Source: an uncultured Pelagibacteraceae bacterium (GTDB lineage: Bacteria > Pseudomonadota > Alphaproteobacteria > Pelagibacterales > Pelagibacteraceae). Taken from it: a stretch of 64,000 bases of DNA. Position 1 is the first letter of the stretch. The number at the start of each line of letters is the position of its first letter. A program made the position numbers and the translations under genes. The stretch lies in the NCBI GenBank assembly GCA_902615435.1, contig CACMOZ010000005.1:1-64000 (forward strand), read 5' to 3'. Below are positions 25,995 to 34,672 of the stretch, piece by piece. The notes beneath the pieces were generated by a model. The model worked only from the letters and a program-made list of their open reading frames with translations, ran no database searches and was not told the origin of the DNA.

Positions 25995-26791
25995 AGTCGA
26001 AAATTGCTTTAGCTTTTAAAAACTGTAGAAAAGAAAAAAGACCAGCTTTGATTACCTATACTGTTGCTGGAGATAATACTAAAAACAACTCTTTCAAAAT
26101 TTTAAACAAAATTTCCAAACATGCTGATATTTTAGAGCTTGGTTTTGCACACAACACTCCGATAGCAGACGGCGGACAAATACAAGGCAGCTCGCATCGA
26201 GCTCTTAAAAATGGAATTAAATTAAAAGATGTTTTTCAAATTGTAAAAAAATTTAAAAAAATTAATCCTCATAAGCCAATTATTCTAATGGGCTACTTCA
26301 ACCTAATTTACCAAAATGGTGAAAACAATTTTTTAAGAAGCTGTAAATCTTCAGGTGTAGATGGTTTAATTATAGTTGATCTACCTTATCCTGAAAATAA
26401 AAGCTTTGCCGATAAGTGTAAAAGAAAGTCAATAAATTTTATACAACTTTTATCTCCAACTACATCTAGAGACAGAATGAAAAAGATCATCAAAGACTCT
26501 CATGATATGATCTATTACATATCAATGTTGTCAACTACTGGGGGAAAGCTTAAAGTTTCGCCTAAGAAAATTCTAGAGAATTATAGCATGATCAAAAGAA
26601 TCAATCCTAAAAAAAACCTTGTAATTGGATTTGGAATTACAGATAAAACGATTTCCTCACTGAAATCAGCGAATGGACTAGTAGTAGGTAGTATGTTGTG
26701 TAAAACAATAACGAATTCACTCAAAATGGGACAAAATCCTGTCACAAAGTTAGATAAAGTTGTGTACAATCTTAAAAAAAAAATTTTATGA
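25991..26791 (+). CDS. trpA: Tryptophan synthase alpha chain
   Basis: 266 residues, TIM barrel. Catalytic Glu49 (ILELGF) and Asp60 (PIADG) are kept at the same numbers as in the Salmonella enzyme. The loop 2 residues that talk to the beta chain differ: Pro53 is Ala and Asp56 is Thr (LELGFAHNTPIADG versus LELGVPFSDPLADG). Loop 6 keeps the TTGG threonine. It overlaps trpB and accD by 4 bp each. It should cleave indole-3-glycerol phosphate. Confidence 0.9.
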   Translation: MKSKIALAFKNCRKEKRPALITYTVAGDNTKNNSFKILNKISKHADILELGFAHNTPIADGGQIQGSSHRALKNGIKLKDVFQIVKKFKKINPHKPIILMGYFNLIYQNGENNFLRSCKSSGVDGLIIVDLPYPENKSFADKCKRKSINFIQLLSPTTSRDRMKKIIKDSHDMIYYISMLSTTGGKLKVSPKKILENYSMIKRINPKKNLVIGFGITDKTISSLKSANGLVVGSMLCKTITNSLKMGQNPVTKLDKVVYNLKKKIL

Positions 26792-27702
26792 ATTGGATTA
26801 CAAAATTTATTAAACCAAAAATAAAGTCTCTTTTTGAAAAGAGATCATCAAAAATTGAGGAAAATCTTTGGACAACATGTGGATGTAAAAACTTAATTTA
26901 TACTGAAGATTTAAACTCCAACCAAAAAGTTTGTCCTAAATGCGGTGCACACCACAAATTAACATGTAGAGAAAGATTTGAAACTTTTTTTGATAATAGA
27001 GAATATGAAATAATTGAAACACCATTGCCAAAAGATGATCCTTTAAATTTTCAAGACAAAAAAAAATATACTGATCGATTAAAAGCTGCTCGAAAATTAA
27101 CAGGTCAAGATGATGCAGTTTTAATTGCTAAAGGAAAAATTCAAGACATTGACATTGTAGCAGGATCACAAGATTTTAGGTTTATTGGTGGGTCGTTTGG
27201 TGCAGCATCGGGCGAAGCATTTATTGCTGGTGCACAACATGCTATTGAAAATAGAGCTCCTTACATATTTTTTAGTTGTTCAGGTGGGCAAAGAATGATG
27301 GAGTCGTCAATCGCTCTGATGCAAATGTCTAGAACGGCATTAGCTGTAAATGAATTGAAGAAAAAAAATATTCCTTTTGTGGTAGTTTTAACTGATCCAA
27401 CTACAGGTGGCGTGACAGCCTCTTGGGCAATGTTAGGTGATATCTTGATTGCAGAACCTAAGGCAACAATTGGGTTTGCAGGCAGACGTGTAATCCAAGA
27501 TACAGTCAGAGAGACTTTACCTGAAGAGTTTCAAACAGCTGAATATGTTAAAGATCATGGTGGTATTGATTTAGTTGTCGAAAGACAGTATTTAAATTCA
27601 ACTATTGGAACACTACTAAATGTTCTATTGAAAAAATCAGAGGCTCAAGTTAAACAAGACTCGAATGTCACAGTCGATAAGTCTCTACAAACAGCTAGCT
27701 AA
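26788..27702 (+). CDS. accD: Acetyl-CoA carboxylase carboxyltransferase subunit beta
   Basis: 304 residues. An N-terminal zinc ribbon is followed by the carboxyltransferase fold with GGSFGAASGEAFIAGAQHAI, SCSGGQRMMESSIALMQM and LTDPTTGGVTASWA. The first zinc pair is C-x-C (WTTCGCKN) instead of the usual C-x2-C, a one-residue deletion; the second pair (VCPKCGAH) is normal. It acts with AccA in malonyl-CoA synthesis. The order trpA-accD-folC is common in alphaproteobacteria. Overlaps folC by 38 bp. Confidence 0.93.
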   Translation: MNWITKFIKPKIKSLFEKRSSKIEENLWTTCGCKNLIYTEDLNSNQKVCPKCGAHHKLTCRERFETFFDNREYEIIETPLPKDDPLNFQDKKKYTDRLKAARKLTGQDDAVLIAKGKIQDIDIVAGSQDFRFIGGSFGAASGEAFIAGAQHAIENRAPYIFFSCSGGQRMMESSIALMQMSRTALAVNELKKKNIPFVVVLTDPTTGGVTASWAMLGDILIAEPKATIGFAGRRVIQDTVRETLPEEFQTAEYVKDHGGIDLVVERQYLNSTIGTLLNVLLKKSEAQVKQDSNVTVDKSLQTAS

Positions 27703-28927
27703 TCACAAGCTTTTTAAAAAAAATATTAATTTTGAATTAAAGAGAATTAAATTAGTTCTTAAAAGATTAGGTCATCCAGAAAGAAAGCTAAATAATGTTA
27801 TTAACTTTATAGGCTCTAGTGGAAAATTTACCACCTTGTATTCTGTTAAGTCTTTCATTGAAGCAAATAAGCAAATAACATCAGCTTACATCTCGCCATC
27901 ATTAAAAGACATTAAGGAACGATTTTGGATGGGCAATAGATATCTAACTCATCAAGAAATAAGACAATCCATCCTACTCATCGCAAAATTAAAAGTTCCA
28001 CTTACTATTTTTGAGGTTCTTACAGTTGTTTATATACTCAACGCTTCAAAACAAAATACTAATTATCATCTAGTAGAAGCAGGTGCATTATTTGCTAAAG
28101 ACTCAACTAACGTATTTGATTTTCCTTTGGCACAAATAATTGTCAATATTAATAAGCAACATTTAAATTTTCTAAAAAAAAAGACATTAGATGAAGTTGT
28201 TTATCAAAAAGTGGGTTTTTTAAGTAATTTTACTGAGATTTATGTTGGCAAACAAAGACCAGATGTTTTAAGAAAAATTAAAAGAAACCTCAAAAAGAAT
28301 AAAAGTAAGATAAATTATCCAAATTCATGGAAATTAATAAAAAAAGATAAACACTTTTTTTATAAAGACAAAAAAAATAAAATTAAGCTTAACACTAAAA
28401 ATGTCCATTCAAAGGGATTGTTAGAAAATCTTTGTCATGCAATCAAAATAGCTCTTAATTTAAAAATTGATAAAGAGGTTATTGAAAGGACCATTCCGAA
28501 TATTTTATTTGAAGGAAGGTTTCAGTATTTAAAAAGTGGGAAGATAAAAAATAGACTTCATAAAAATGAGCAGATTTTACTAGATGGTGCTCATGCAGAG
28601 GCTGATGCCAAAAATCTCGCTGATTATTTAAAAAATATAAAAGTACCTAAATATGCTGTTTGGGCAATGATGAAAAATAAAGAGCCTGATTTGTTCATCA
28701 AACAATTTAAAGGAATTTTTAAAAAGATAATAACTATACCTATTGAAAATGAGAAGAATTGTATGTCTGCTAAAGATTTAGAAGCTATAGCAAAAAAAAA
28801 TCAATTTAATTCGGAAAGAGCTAATAATTTTAGTCAGGCAATTAATAAGATAACCTCATCGGAAAAAAAGATAATAAATTGTATAGGTTCACTTTATAAT
28901 GTTGGAAATATACTAAATAAAAATTAG
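27665..28927 (+). CDS. folC: Dihydrofolate synthase / folylpolyglutamate synthase
   Basis: 420 residues, Mur-ligase family. Seen: the family's opening LKRLGHPERKLNNVINFIGSSGKFTTLYSVKSF (P-loop region, with GSSGKFTT in place of GTNGKGST), FEVLTVVYIL, and a C-terminal domain with ILLDGAHAEADAKNLADYL and the ending NCIGSLYNVGNIL. Adds glutamates to folate. The start may be a later codon, since the first 12 codons overlap accD. It ends convergently with trxA, overlapping by 4 bp. Confidence 0.88.
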   Translation: MSQSISLYKQLANHKLFKKNINFELKRIKLVLKRLGHPERKLNNVINFIGSSGKFTTLYSVKSFIEANKQITSAYISPSLKDIKERFWMGNRYLTHQEIRQSILLIAKLKVPLTIFEVLTVVYILNASKQNTNYHLVEAGALFAKDSTNVFDFPLAQIIVNINKQHLNFLKKKTLDEVVYQKVGFLSNFTEIYVGKQRPDVLRKIKRNLKKNKSKINYPNSWKLIKKDKHFFYKDKKNKIKLNTKNVHSKGLLENLCHAIKIALNLKIDKEVIERTIPNILFEGRFQYLKSGKIKNRLHKNEQILLDGAHAEADAKNLADYLKNIKVPKYAVWAMMKNKEPDLFIKQFKGIFKKIITIPIENEKNCMSAKDLEAIAKKNQFNSERANNFSQAINKITSSEKKIINCIGSLYNVGNILNKN

Positions 28928-29241
28928 ATGTGAGGCTGGATAAACTCTAGCATATCTTTTTCACTTGTAGCTCCAACTTTAGTACCCACAAGCTTTCCAT
29001 CCTTGAATAAAAGCACAGTAGGCACACCTCTTACTGAATACTTGGTAGGTTCGTTAGGTTGGCTTTCTATATCATGATAATAACAGTCAATTTTATCAGC
29101 CATGTCGTTAGAAATCTTTTCTATAATTGGTTTTAATTGCTGGCATGGTCCGCACCAACTTGCTGAAAATTGAATTAGATTTAATTTACTTCCATTAATC
29201 TGATCTTGAAATTTTTCGTCTGTAGAATTTTTAAATGCCAT
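28924..29241 (-). CDS. trxA: Thioredoxin
   Basis: 105 residues. Active site WCGPC in FSASWCGPCQQLKP (about 30), cis-proline in RGVPTVLLF (about 74). General disulfide reductant in the cytoplasm. The small size is usual. It follows sbcB on the same strand after a 34-bp gap. Confidence 0.94.
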   Translation of the reverse strand: MAFKNSTDEKFQDQINGSKLNLIQFSASWCGPCQQLKPIIEKISNDMADKIDCYYHDIESQPNEPTKYSVRGVPTVLLFKDGKLVGTKVGATSEKDMLEFIQPHI

Positions 29242-29275
29242 ACACCTTAAATAAGTATTTTAAATTTTTTGTCAA

Positions 29276-30697
29276 CTATGCAGATGAGTAATGTTTTTCT
29301 AAATCTTCAACGTACGCGTTAATATCATCTAAAATTTTTAATTTTTCTTTATCATCTTGTTTTTCAAATTTTGCCCTTAAAGTATCAATCTCTGAGTAAG
29401 TTCTTGGTATTGTATTCCATTTTTCATTGTTTGTGCTTAATAGTTTCTTTGCAATGTCTTTATGTATTAAATTATATTCTTCTTTGCTTAATAATTCAGG
29501 TTTTTCCATATAGAGAAGTTTTTTTCCAAAATATTGAAGACGCTCATCTTTAAATTTAGAAATCACACTCAACTTTTTATCCCACTCAACAGAATGGAAT
29601 TCAGGCATTACTTTATTGTCCTCTGCTGTTGTAAATTTAGCGTAAATACTTTCCTCATTGTATAAATCTTCTTGAGATTTGGTTTGTTCTTTTTCCTCTA
29701 CTTCTGAACGTTTTATAGATTGTATTTTTTTAGCGAATTCATTATTTTCTCTTACTAATTGTGCCCTAGCTTCTAATTTAGACAAACCTATAATTTTATA
29801 TTCATCGAAATTATCTCCATAAGTTGGGTTCATTATTACTGGATGTTTATTATGTCTTACGGTTCTAATAAACTTTGGTTGTTTTTTCATTACAGCTTCT
29901 AATTCCTTTAATGGCATGCTTAAGTAAGGTATTGGATCATGTCTTAAATCAAAACATAACGGCCATTGATATTGAGGGTGCTGACACACAAAAGTTTGTA
30001 CATATGGTCTGCTACGTCCATAAAAGTATTCATTTGTGCAAAAGAAAAGTTCTTTTTTAATTATTTCTAATGATTGAGTTTTATCCATAGTTAACATGCT
30101 TGCTTTCCAAACGTTAGGTGCTTTTTTAGAAATAATTTTAGCTATTCCTACTGTTGCCATAACATCGCCAATTGCACTATGAGCATCACCATGTTCAATG
30201 CCGTTTAAAGGCGCCATTTGATCTAATTTATAAACATCATTACCTTTTTCGTTAACAGAGTTTTTTAAAGTGTTTGGGTAATACAAATTAGCAGCTCTAG
30301 CTAAACTCAGAATGTCTCCTCTAGTGTTTCCATTCGTGCTTGTGATGTAAGGATACTCTAAAGTTTGAAATAAAGTGCACCTTAGAAACTCTTCGTCGAA
30401 TTCTATTGAGTTGAATCCTATGTAAGTAGCTTTTCCCCATCTTTTTAAAGTTTCAACAAATTGTCTGATCATCTCATAGTGAGATAAATTTGAATTCTTT
30501 AACATCTGAGGTGACGATTTATTTACGATCAGTGCCATAGCTTCAGGAATAATTCCTGGACTTAACCTGCATCTAGCATCAAACCTATCTAGTTCATCAA
30601 GATTATCATTGGTTAAAACAGCACCAATCTGAATTATCTGACCCCAGTATTTATTAGATGAGCTGGTCTCAAAATCGTAAAATACAAAGTTGGCCAT
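29276..30697 (-). CDS. sbcB: Exodeoxyribonuclease I
   Basis: 473 residues, DnaQ-type exonuclease. Exo I motif FYDFETSSSNKYWGQIIQIGAV holds the Asp-Glu pair, Exo II is FNSIEFDEEFLR (family YNNIRFDDEV), Exo III is HSAIGDVMATVGIAK. The SH3-like and C-terminal helical parts follow. It digests single-stranded DNA 3' to 5' and aids repair and mismatch correction. It lies 4 bp after rmuC, forming a small DNA-maintenance operon next to the accessory island. Confidence 0.92.
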   Translation of the reverse strand: MANFVFYDFETSSSNKYWGQIIQIGAVLTNDNLDELDRFDARCRLSPGIIPEAMALIVNKSSPQMLKNSNLSHYEMIRQFVETLKRWGKATYIGFNSIEFDEEFLRCTLFQTLEYPYITSTNGNTRGDILSLARAANLYYPNTLKNSVNEKGNDVYKLDQMAPLNGIEHGDAHSAIGDVMATVGIAKIISKKAPNVWKASMLTMDKTQSLEIIKKELFFCTNEYFYGRSRPYVQTFVCQHPQYQWPLCFDLRHDPIPYLSMPLKELEAVMKKQPKFIRTVRHNKHPVIMNPTYGDNFDEYKIIGLSKLEARAQLVRENNEFAKKIQSIKRSEVEEKEQTKSQEDLYNEESIYAKFTTAEDNKVMPEFHSVEWDKKLSVISKFKDERLQYFGKKLLYMEKPELLSKEEYNLIHKDIAKKLLSTNNEKWNTIPRTYSEIDTLRAKFEKQDDKEKLKILDDINAYVEDLEKHYSSA

Positions 30698-30701
30698 TAA
30701 T

Positions 30702-31766
30702 TTATTTGATTACTTTTACTTTTTCTGGATTTTCTTTTATTGAGTCTTTTACATTATCTGGGTCTTTAATATTTTCTAATGTATTTTTAATAGATCTTGC
30801 ATCTTTACCAAAGTTGTCAACTTCGTCTAAAGCATCTTGTAAATGTGATCTAAGTTGTGCCACACCCATAAAATGTTTTTCAAACCTTGAGGATATTTTA
30901 GTAAGATCAATATATATCTGTTTTGCGTGCTTTTGAATTTTAAGTGTTTGAAATCCAAGATGAAAAGCTTGTATCATTGAGCATAGAACATTAGGTCCTG
31001 CTAAAGTAATTTTATAATTCTGTCTTAATTCTTCAATTAGTAATGTTTTAGTAATTGGATCTCTGTAGCTTGTAAGCTCAGAGTATAATCCCTCAGTTGG
31101 TAAGTATAGAATACCAAAATCAGTTGTCTTTGGTGGTGAAATATAAAGCTCCATTATTTTTCTTGCTTTAATTCTAATAGCTGAGGCTAATTTAGACCTT
31201 GCATCAGATAACATTTTTTTATCTTGAGAATTAAAAGCATCTTCAACCGCCTTTAGTTTTTCAATTGGCCAGTGACTATCTATTGGGCAAAGAACGTCAT
31301 TTTGTAATCTTACAGCAAATTCTACTTTTGTTCTGTCTTCTTCAGGTCTCATTTTTGCATTAGCAATATATTGATTTGGAGGAAGTAAATCTTTAATTAA
31401 TGCCTCTAAAGAGTATTCTGCAAGTGTTCCATATTTTTTCACTCCTGATAAAACTTTTGAAAATTCTTGTTGTTTTTTATTTATTTCTTCAACTGACTGA
31501 TTAAATTGATTTATCTTCTCATCAACTTGAGTAAGAGTTTTTGTTGTGTCTCTTGTCACTCCTTGAGAAAGGCTGTTAAAAGATCCAGCCATATTTGACA
31601 TTTGCGTGTTTACCGAATTTTTAAAACTTTCAAAATCTTGCTGAAATTGTTTTTGATCTTCTGAATTATTATTTTGATTACTTTTATTTTGTTTGTACAA
31701 GAAAAATATAACTGCCGATAATAAAACAACTGTTGAAGTAGATAATAATATCAAATATGTTTCCAT
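30702..31766 (-). CDS. rmuC: DNA recombination protein RmuC
   Basis: 354 residues. N-terminal membrane anchor (about 4-22), then coiled coil to about residue 105 and the RmuC nuclease-like domain with GTLAEYSLEALIKDLLPPNQY, VEFAVRLQNDVLCPIDSHWP and PKTTDFGILYLPTEGLYSEL. RmuC limits inversions and DNA rearrangement. It diverges from the DUF3696-like ATPase gene across a 43-bp gap, marking the left edge of the accessory island. Confidence 0.92.
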   Translation of the reverse strand: METYLILLSTSTVVLLSAVIFFLYKQNKSNQNNNSEDQKQFQQDFESFKNSVNTQMSNMAGSFNSLSQGVTRDTTKTLTQVDEKINQFNQSVEEINKKQQEFSKVLSGVKKYGTLAEYSLEALIKDLLPPNQYIANAKMRPEEDRTKVEFAVRLQNDVLCPIDSHWPIEKLKAVEDAFNSQDKKMLSDARSKLASAIRIKARKIMELYISPPKTTDFGILYLPTEGLYSELTSYRDPITKTLLIEELRQNYKITLAGPNVLCSMIQAFHLGFQTLKIQKHAKQIYIDLTKISSRFEKHFMGVAQLRSHLQDALDEVDNFGKDARSIKNTLENIKDPDNVKDSIKENPEKVKVIK

Positions 31767-31809
31767 ATTATATGTTATAACCGTAAGAATATTTTTTTAA
31801 AGAAATTAA

Positions 31810-33609
31810 ATGAGTTATTATCTGTCTAAATTATATCTTGAAAATTTTAGATCTTATAAGGATCCTACAACCTTAAATTTTGGTAGAAAACTGACGCTAC
31901 TTTACGGAAAAAATTCTTCAGGGAAAAGTACACTTATAAAGGCTATACAATTACTAAAACAATCGTCTCAAAATAATGTGGATATTTTATTAAATGAGAA
32001 AACTGGAGATCCAAGCACAATCGATTTTGGAACTTTAAATAGTAACGCCCCTGGTATTCCAAAAAAAGGTGCTTGGATCAAAATAGGCCTTGAGTGCTCC
32101 TCTATTAATATGGACGAAAAAGATTCTGAGACATCAACTCGAGCAATTAAAAAAAAATTTGTACAAAAAGAAAATTTTCAAGTACTTCCCGAAACGGTAG
32201 AATTATATTCACCATCTGACAATTCAGAAAAGTTCATAGAAATCCAGAATGACTTGAACGTTTCAAAGAATTTCGTGAATAAAAAAATTCAAACTTTTTA
32301 TAACTCTAGAATCACGTTTAATAAAAACAAGGGCGCTTATAAAGAGTTATATGATGGATTTTTAAAGCACCAAGATAAGCTTTTCCATCGATTCAATGAA
32401 ATAATATTAGTAAATAAAGAGTTATCTAAAATTTTTAATGAAGAGGCAGTTTTAAAAAAAAAGGAGAAAAAAACTGAGAAAGATTTAAGAGATTTAGAGT
32501 TTCTTAAAGACAAAGCGGGCTCCTATTTTTCTCTCCCACAACGTAATAAAAAATATGTTCCAGCGCTTTATTGGTATTTACTGGATGACCAGAAAAGTCA
32601 CGAAAAGTTTTTAAAAAATAAGAGTGTTAGTTTTAATCAATTTTTAGATTATTGCGAGAAAGACTCAATTAATCATAACAAATTTTTGTACAAAAATAAT
32701 AGAATTTATTTTGAACGTTATTTTGAAGAAAATTTATTACTTGGAGAAAAAGGAGATTCGGAATTAATGAAAAAGAATTACAATAGTAGACCAGATTTTA
32801 TTGGTTGGTTATGTTTTAATATTTCAGATCTAAACAGTGAGAGACTCTCACCAAGATTAAATGAAATCTTTGCGCCAAACAATAAACAGCTTGCAATTTT
32901 TAATGATAGAGATGAAATTATGCAGAAAATTCTGAGCGTAGACGAAATGTTTAAAAATTGTGCTGGATATATTAACAATACTTTGAATAACACTTACATT
33001 TTTTCAGGTATAAAAGAAATACCTCTTATATTTAATCAAGCTCCAAACCCTATTGATAACTTTGTTGGGTATAGCTATGAAAATTTACACCAAGTTGTTG
33101 AGTCTAATACTAAAACTTTAAATAAATGGTTAAAAGAATTTGGTTTTGATTTTAAAGTTAATGTAAAAATTTTACAAAATGGAAGCAAAGAAATTAAATT
33201 TGAAAAAGATAATTTTGAAGTTAATTTAAGATCCGGAGGTCTCGGAGCTGAGAATATATTGCCTATTCTTAGTCAGTTAGTTGCTTCAAAAGATAATATA
33301 CTAATTTTTGAGGAGCCAGAAAGAAGAGCTCATCCAAGATTACAAGCAGCATTGTCAGATTTATTCATTAATTCAACAAATGAGAAAAATAATAATCAAA
33401 TAATTATTGAGTCACACAGCGAAAATCTACTTTTGGGAGTGTTAAAAGCAATTAGAGATAAAAAAATATCCAACCGAGATGTAAGTGTAAAATATGTCTA
33501 TATGGAAAATGGAAATTCAAAAATTCAAGATTTAGAAATAAATGAAAGAGGGGTTTTTACAGAACCATGGAAAGATGGTTTCTTTGTTGAAAGACTAGAT
33601 CTTATTTAA
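31810..33609 (+). CDS. DUF3696-type AAA ATPase (RecF/OLD-like)
   Basis: 599 residues. Walker A GKNSSGKST (33-41) follows LENFRSYKDPTTLNFG, the SMC/RecF-like start. A variable coiled-coil insert spans about 55-450. A signature-like SGGLGAENILPILSQL is near 475, Walker B ILIFEEPERRAHP near 500 and the switch histidine in IIIESHSENLL near 535. The C-terminus fits the DUF3696/COG4938 family. Such ATPases form defence pairs with nucleases (for example Gabija, Septu and OLD-like types). The stop overlaps the start of the next gene (TAATG), so the two probably act together. Confidence 0.85.
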   Translation: MSYYLSKLYLENFRSYKDPTTLNFGRKLTLLYGKNSSGKSTLIKAIQLLKQSSQNNVDILLNEKTGDPSTIDFGTLNSNAPGIPKKGAWIKIGLECSSINMDEKDSETSTRAIKKKFVQKENFQVLPETVELYSPSDNSEKFIEIQNDLNVSKNFVNKKIQTFYNSRITFNKNKGAYKELYDGFLKHQDKLFHRFNEIILVNKELSKIFNEEAVLKKKEKKTEKDLRDLEFLKDKAGSYFSLPQRNKKYVPALYWYLLDDQKSHEKFLKNKSVSFNQFLDYCEKDSINHNKFLYKNNRIYFERYFEENLLLGEKGDSELMKKNYNSRPDFIGWLCFNISDLNSERLSPRLNEIFAPNNKQLAIFNDRDEIMQKILSVDEMFKNCAGYINNTLNNTYIFSGIKEIPLIFNQAPNPIDNFVGYSYENLHQVVESNTKTLNKWLKEFGFDFKVNVKILQNGSKEIKFEKDNFEVNLRSGGLGAENILPILSQLVASKDNILIFEEPERRAHPRLQAALSDLFINSTNEKNNNQIIIESHSENLLLGVLKAIRDKKISNRDVSVKYVYMENGNSKIQDLEINERGVFTEPWKDGFFVERLDLI

Positions 33610-34595
33610 TGATTAACGCTGTATATATATTAAATGATTATTTTGATAATGAAGAATATAAAGATTTAAATGATTTAATTAAAGAGATAAAAAAAGAACC
33701 TCAAATTTTTTATAAGTTAGAAAACTTGAGTTCAAACATTCAAACTTTAAAAGAGCAATATAAAATTCTTCCTGACGGAGATCCAAAACGCATCTTAATT
33801 GAATTTTTAATGTCTGGTCAAACCTTAAAAAAATGTAATTTGGAAGATTTTGAAATTAATGAGGAAAAAACTGACATTTATTTATCAAAGAATAAAATTA
33901 AAAAGAAAATTCAGAAATTTAGCTCTACTTATTATTTTAATAAGTTGACTAAACAAAAGCTTGAAACATTACTTTCATCTTTAATAAGATATTCAAATCG
34001 AATTGAAATTTTTGATCCTTATATTGCTCAACGACTTGTCGATGATTCGAAAGTTGAAGATATAGAGTATTTTAAAACAAATAGGAGATTAAAATTTGCC
34101 CTGCCAAAAGACAAAAGATACAAGATTACTTTAGAGTTTCTTTACGAACTTATTGAGAAAGCTAACTTTAAAACTTCTGATCTAGAAGTGACGACTTATA
34201 CATCTGTTGAATATGATTTAAATAAAACATTTGAATCTCTAAGTAATCAAACTTCAGATCTGGAGGGATATAATTTTGCAGGCGACTTAGAAAAATACCT
34301 AGAAAAGGTGTTTTTCAAAGAAAATCAAAAATTTAAGAAGAAATTTAAAATTTTAGAGAGAAAACATGAAAAACTTGAATTTTATAAGCCTAGAGGTCTA
34401 AGATTTCACTATAATGGATTTCGAAAAATAATTGATAACGGAAAAGGCATAAACTTTATCAAACAAGATAAGAAACTGGATAATAGTTCTGGTTATAGTT
34501 TTGTTTGTTTAGATAGGCGAGAAACTGACCAACAATTAACAGATTGGACAAGGTTTCTGCCAGAATATAGTGTTGAGAGTTCAATTCAAGGTTGA
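33609..34595 (+). CDS. Unknown protein coupled to the DUF3696-type ATPase; possible PLD-like effector
   Basis: 328 residues, family not recognised. RIEIFDPYIA (131-140) is a hydrophobic strand ending in Asp-Pro-Tyr, as at the start of some PLD-fold domains. RFHYNGFRKIIDNGKGI (265-281) resembles the degenerate second motif (usual His-Asp-Arg-Tyr). Classical HKD motifs are absent. The N-terminal 110 residues are helical. Translational coupling to the ATPase argues that it is the effector or partner. Nuclease function is a guess from weak motifs. Confidence 0.6.
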   Translation: MINAVYILNDYFDNEEYKDLNDLIKEIKKEPQIFYKLENLSSNIQTLKEQYKILPDGDPKRILIEFLMSGQTLKKCNLEDFEINEEKTDIYLSKNKIKKKIQKFSSTYYFNKLTKQKLETLLSSLIRYSNRIEIFDPYIAQRLVDDSKVEDIEYFKTNRRLKFALPKDKRYKITLEFLYELIEKANFKTSDLEVTTYTSVEYDLNKTFESLSNQTSDLEGYNFAGDLEKYLEKVFFKENQKFKKKFKILERKHEKLEFYKPRGLRFHYNGFRKIIDNGKGINFIKQDKKLDNSSGYSFVCLDRRETDQQLTDWTRFLPEYSVESSIQG

Positions 34596-34607
34596 ACAGA
34601 ATTCTTT

Positions 34608-34636
34608 CTTGAAAAAAAAAAATTAGCGGTTATATA
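34608..34636 (+). promoter_or_regulatory. Promoter-like element before the sigma-like gene, with TAGCGGTTA motif (copy 1)
   Basis: CTTGAAA (34608-34614), an A-rich spacer and TATATA (34631-34636), with the 9-mer TAGCGGTTA at 34624-34632 overlapping the last part. An almost identical motif recurs at 35621. The spacing fits a sigma-70-type promoter. It lies 26 bp before the ATG at 34662. Confidence 0.5.
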
Positions 34637-34654
34637 AGTATCTAAGACTAGCCA

Positions 34655-34672
34655 GCATTTTATGAGAAATGC
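34655..34672 (+). promoter_or_regulatory. Hairpin enclosing the start codon of the sigma-like gene
   Basis: GCATTT and AAATGC form a 6-bp stem with a 6-nt loop that contains the ATG (34662). A competing outer pairing, GCCAGC (34651-34656) with GCTGGC (34682-34687), is also possible. No Shine-Dalgarno sequence is visible, so the structure may decide how often this start is used. Confidence 0.4.

Noticed and set aside
34608..34636. RpoH-type promoter before the sigma-like gene
   Set aside because: CTTGAAA is present but the -10 side lacks CCCCATNT; a sigma-70-type reading is at least as good.
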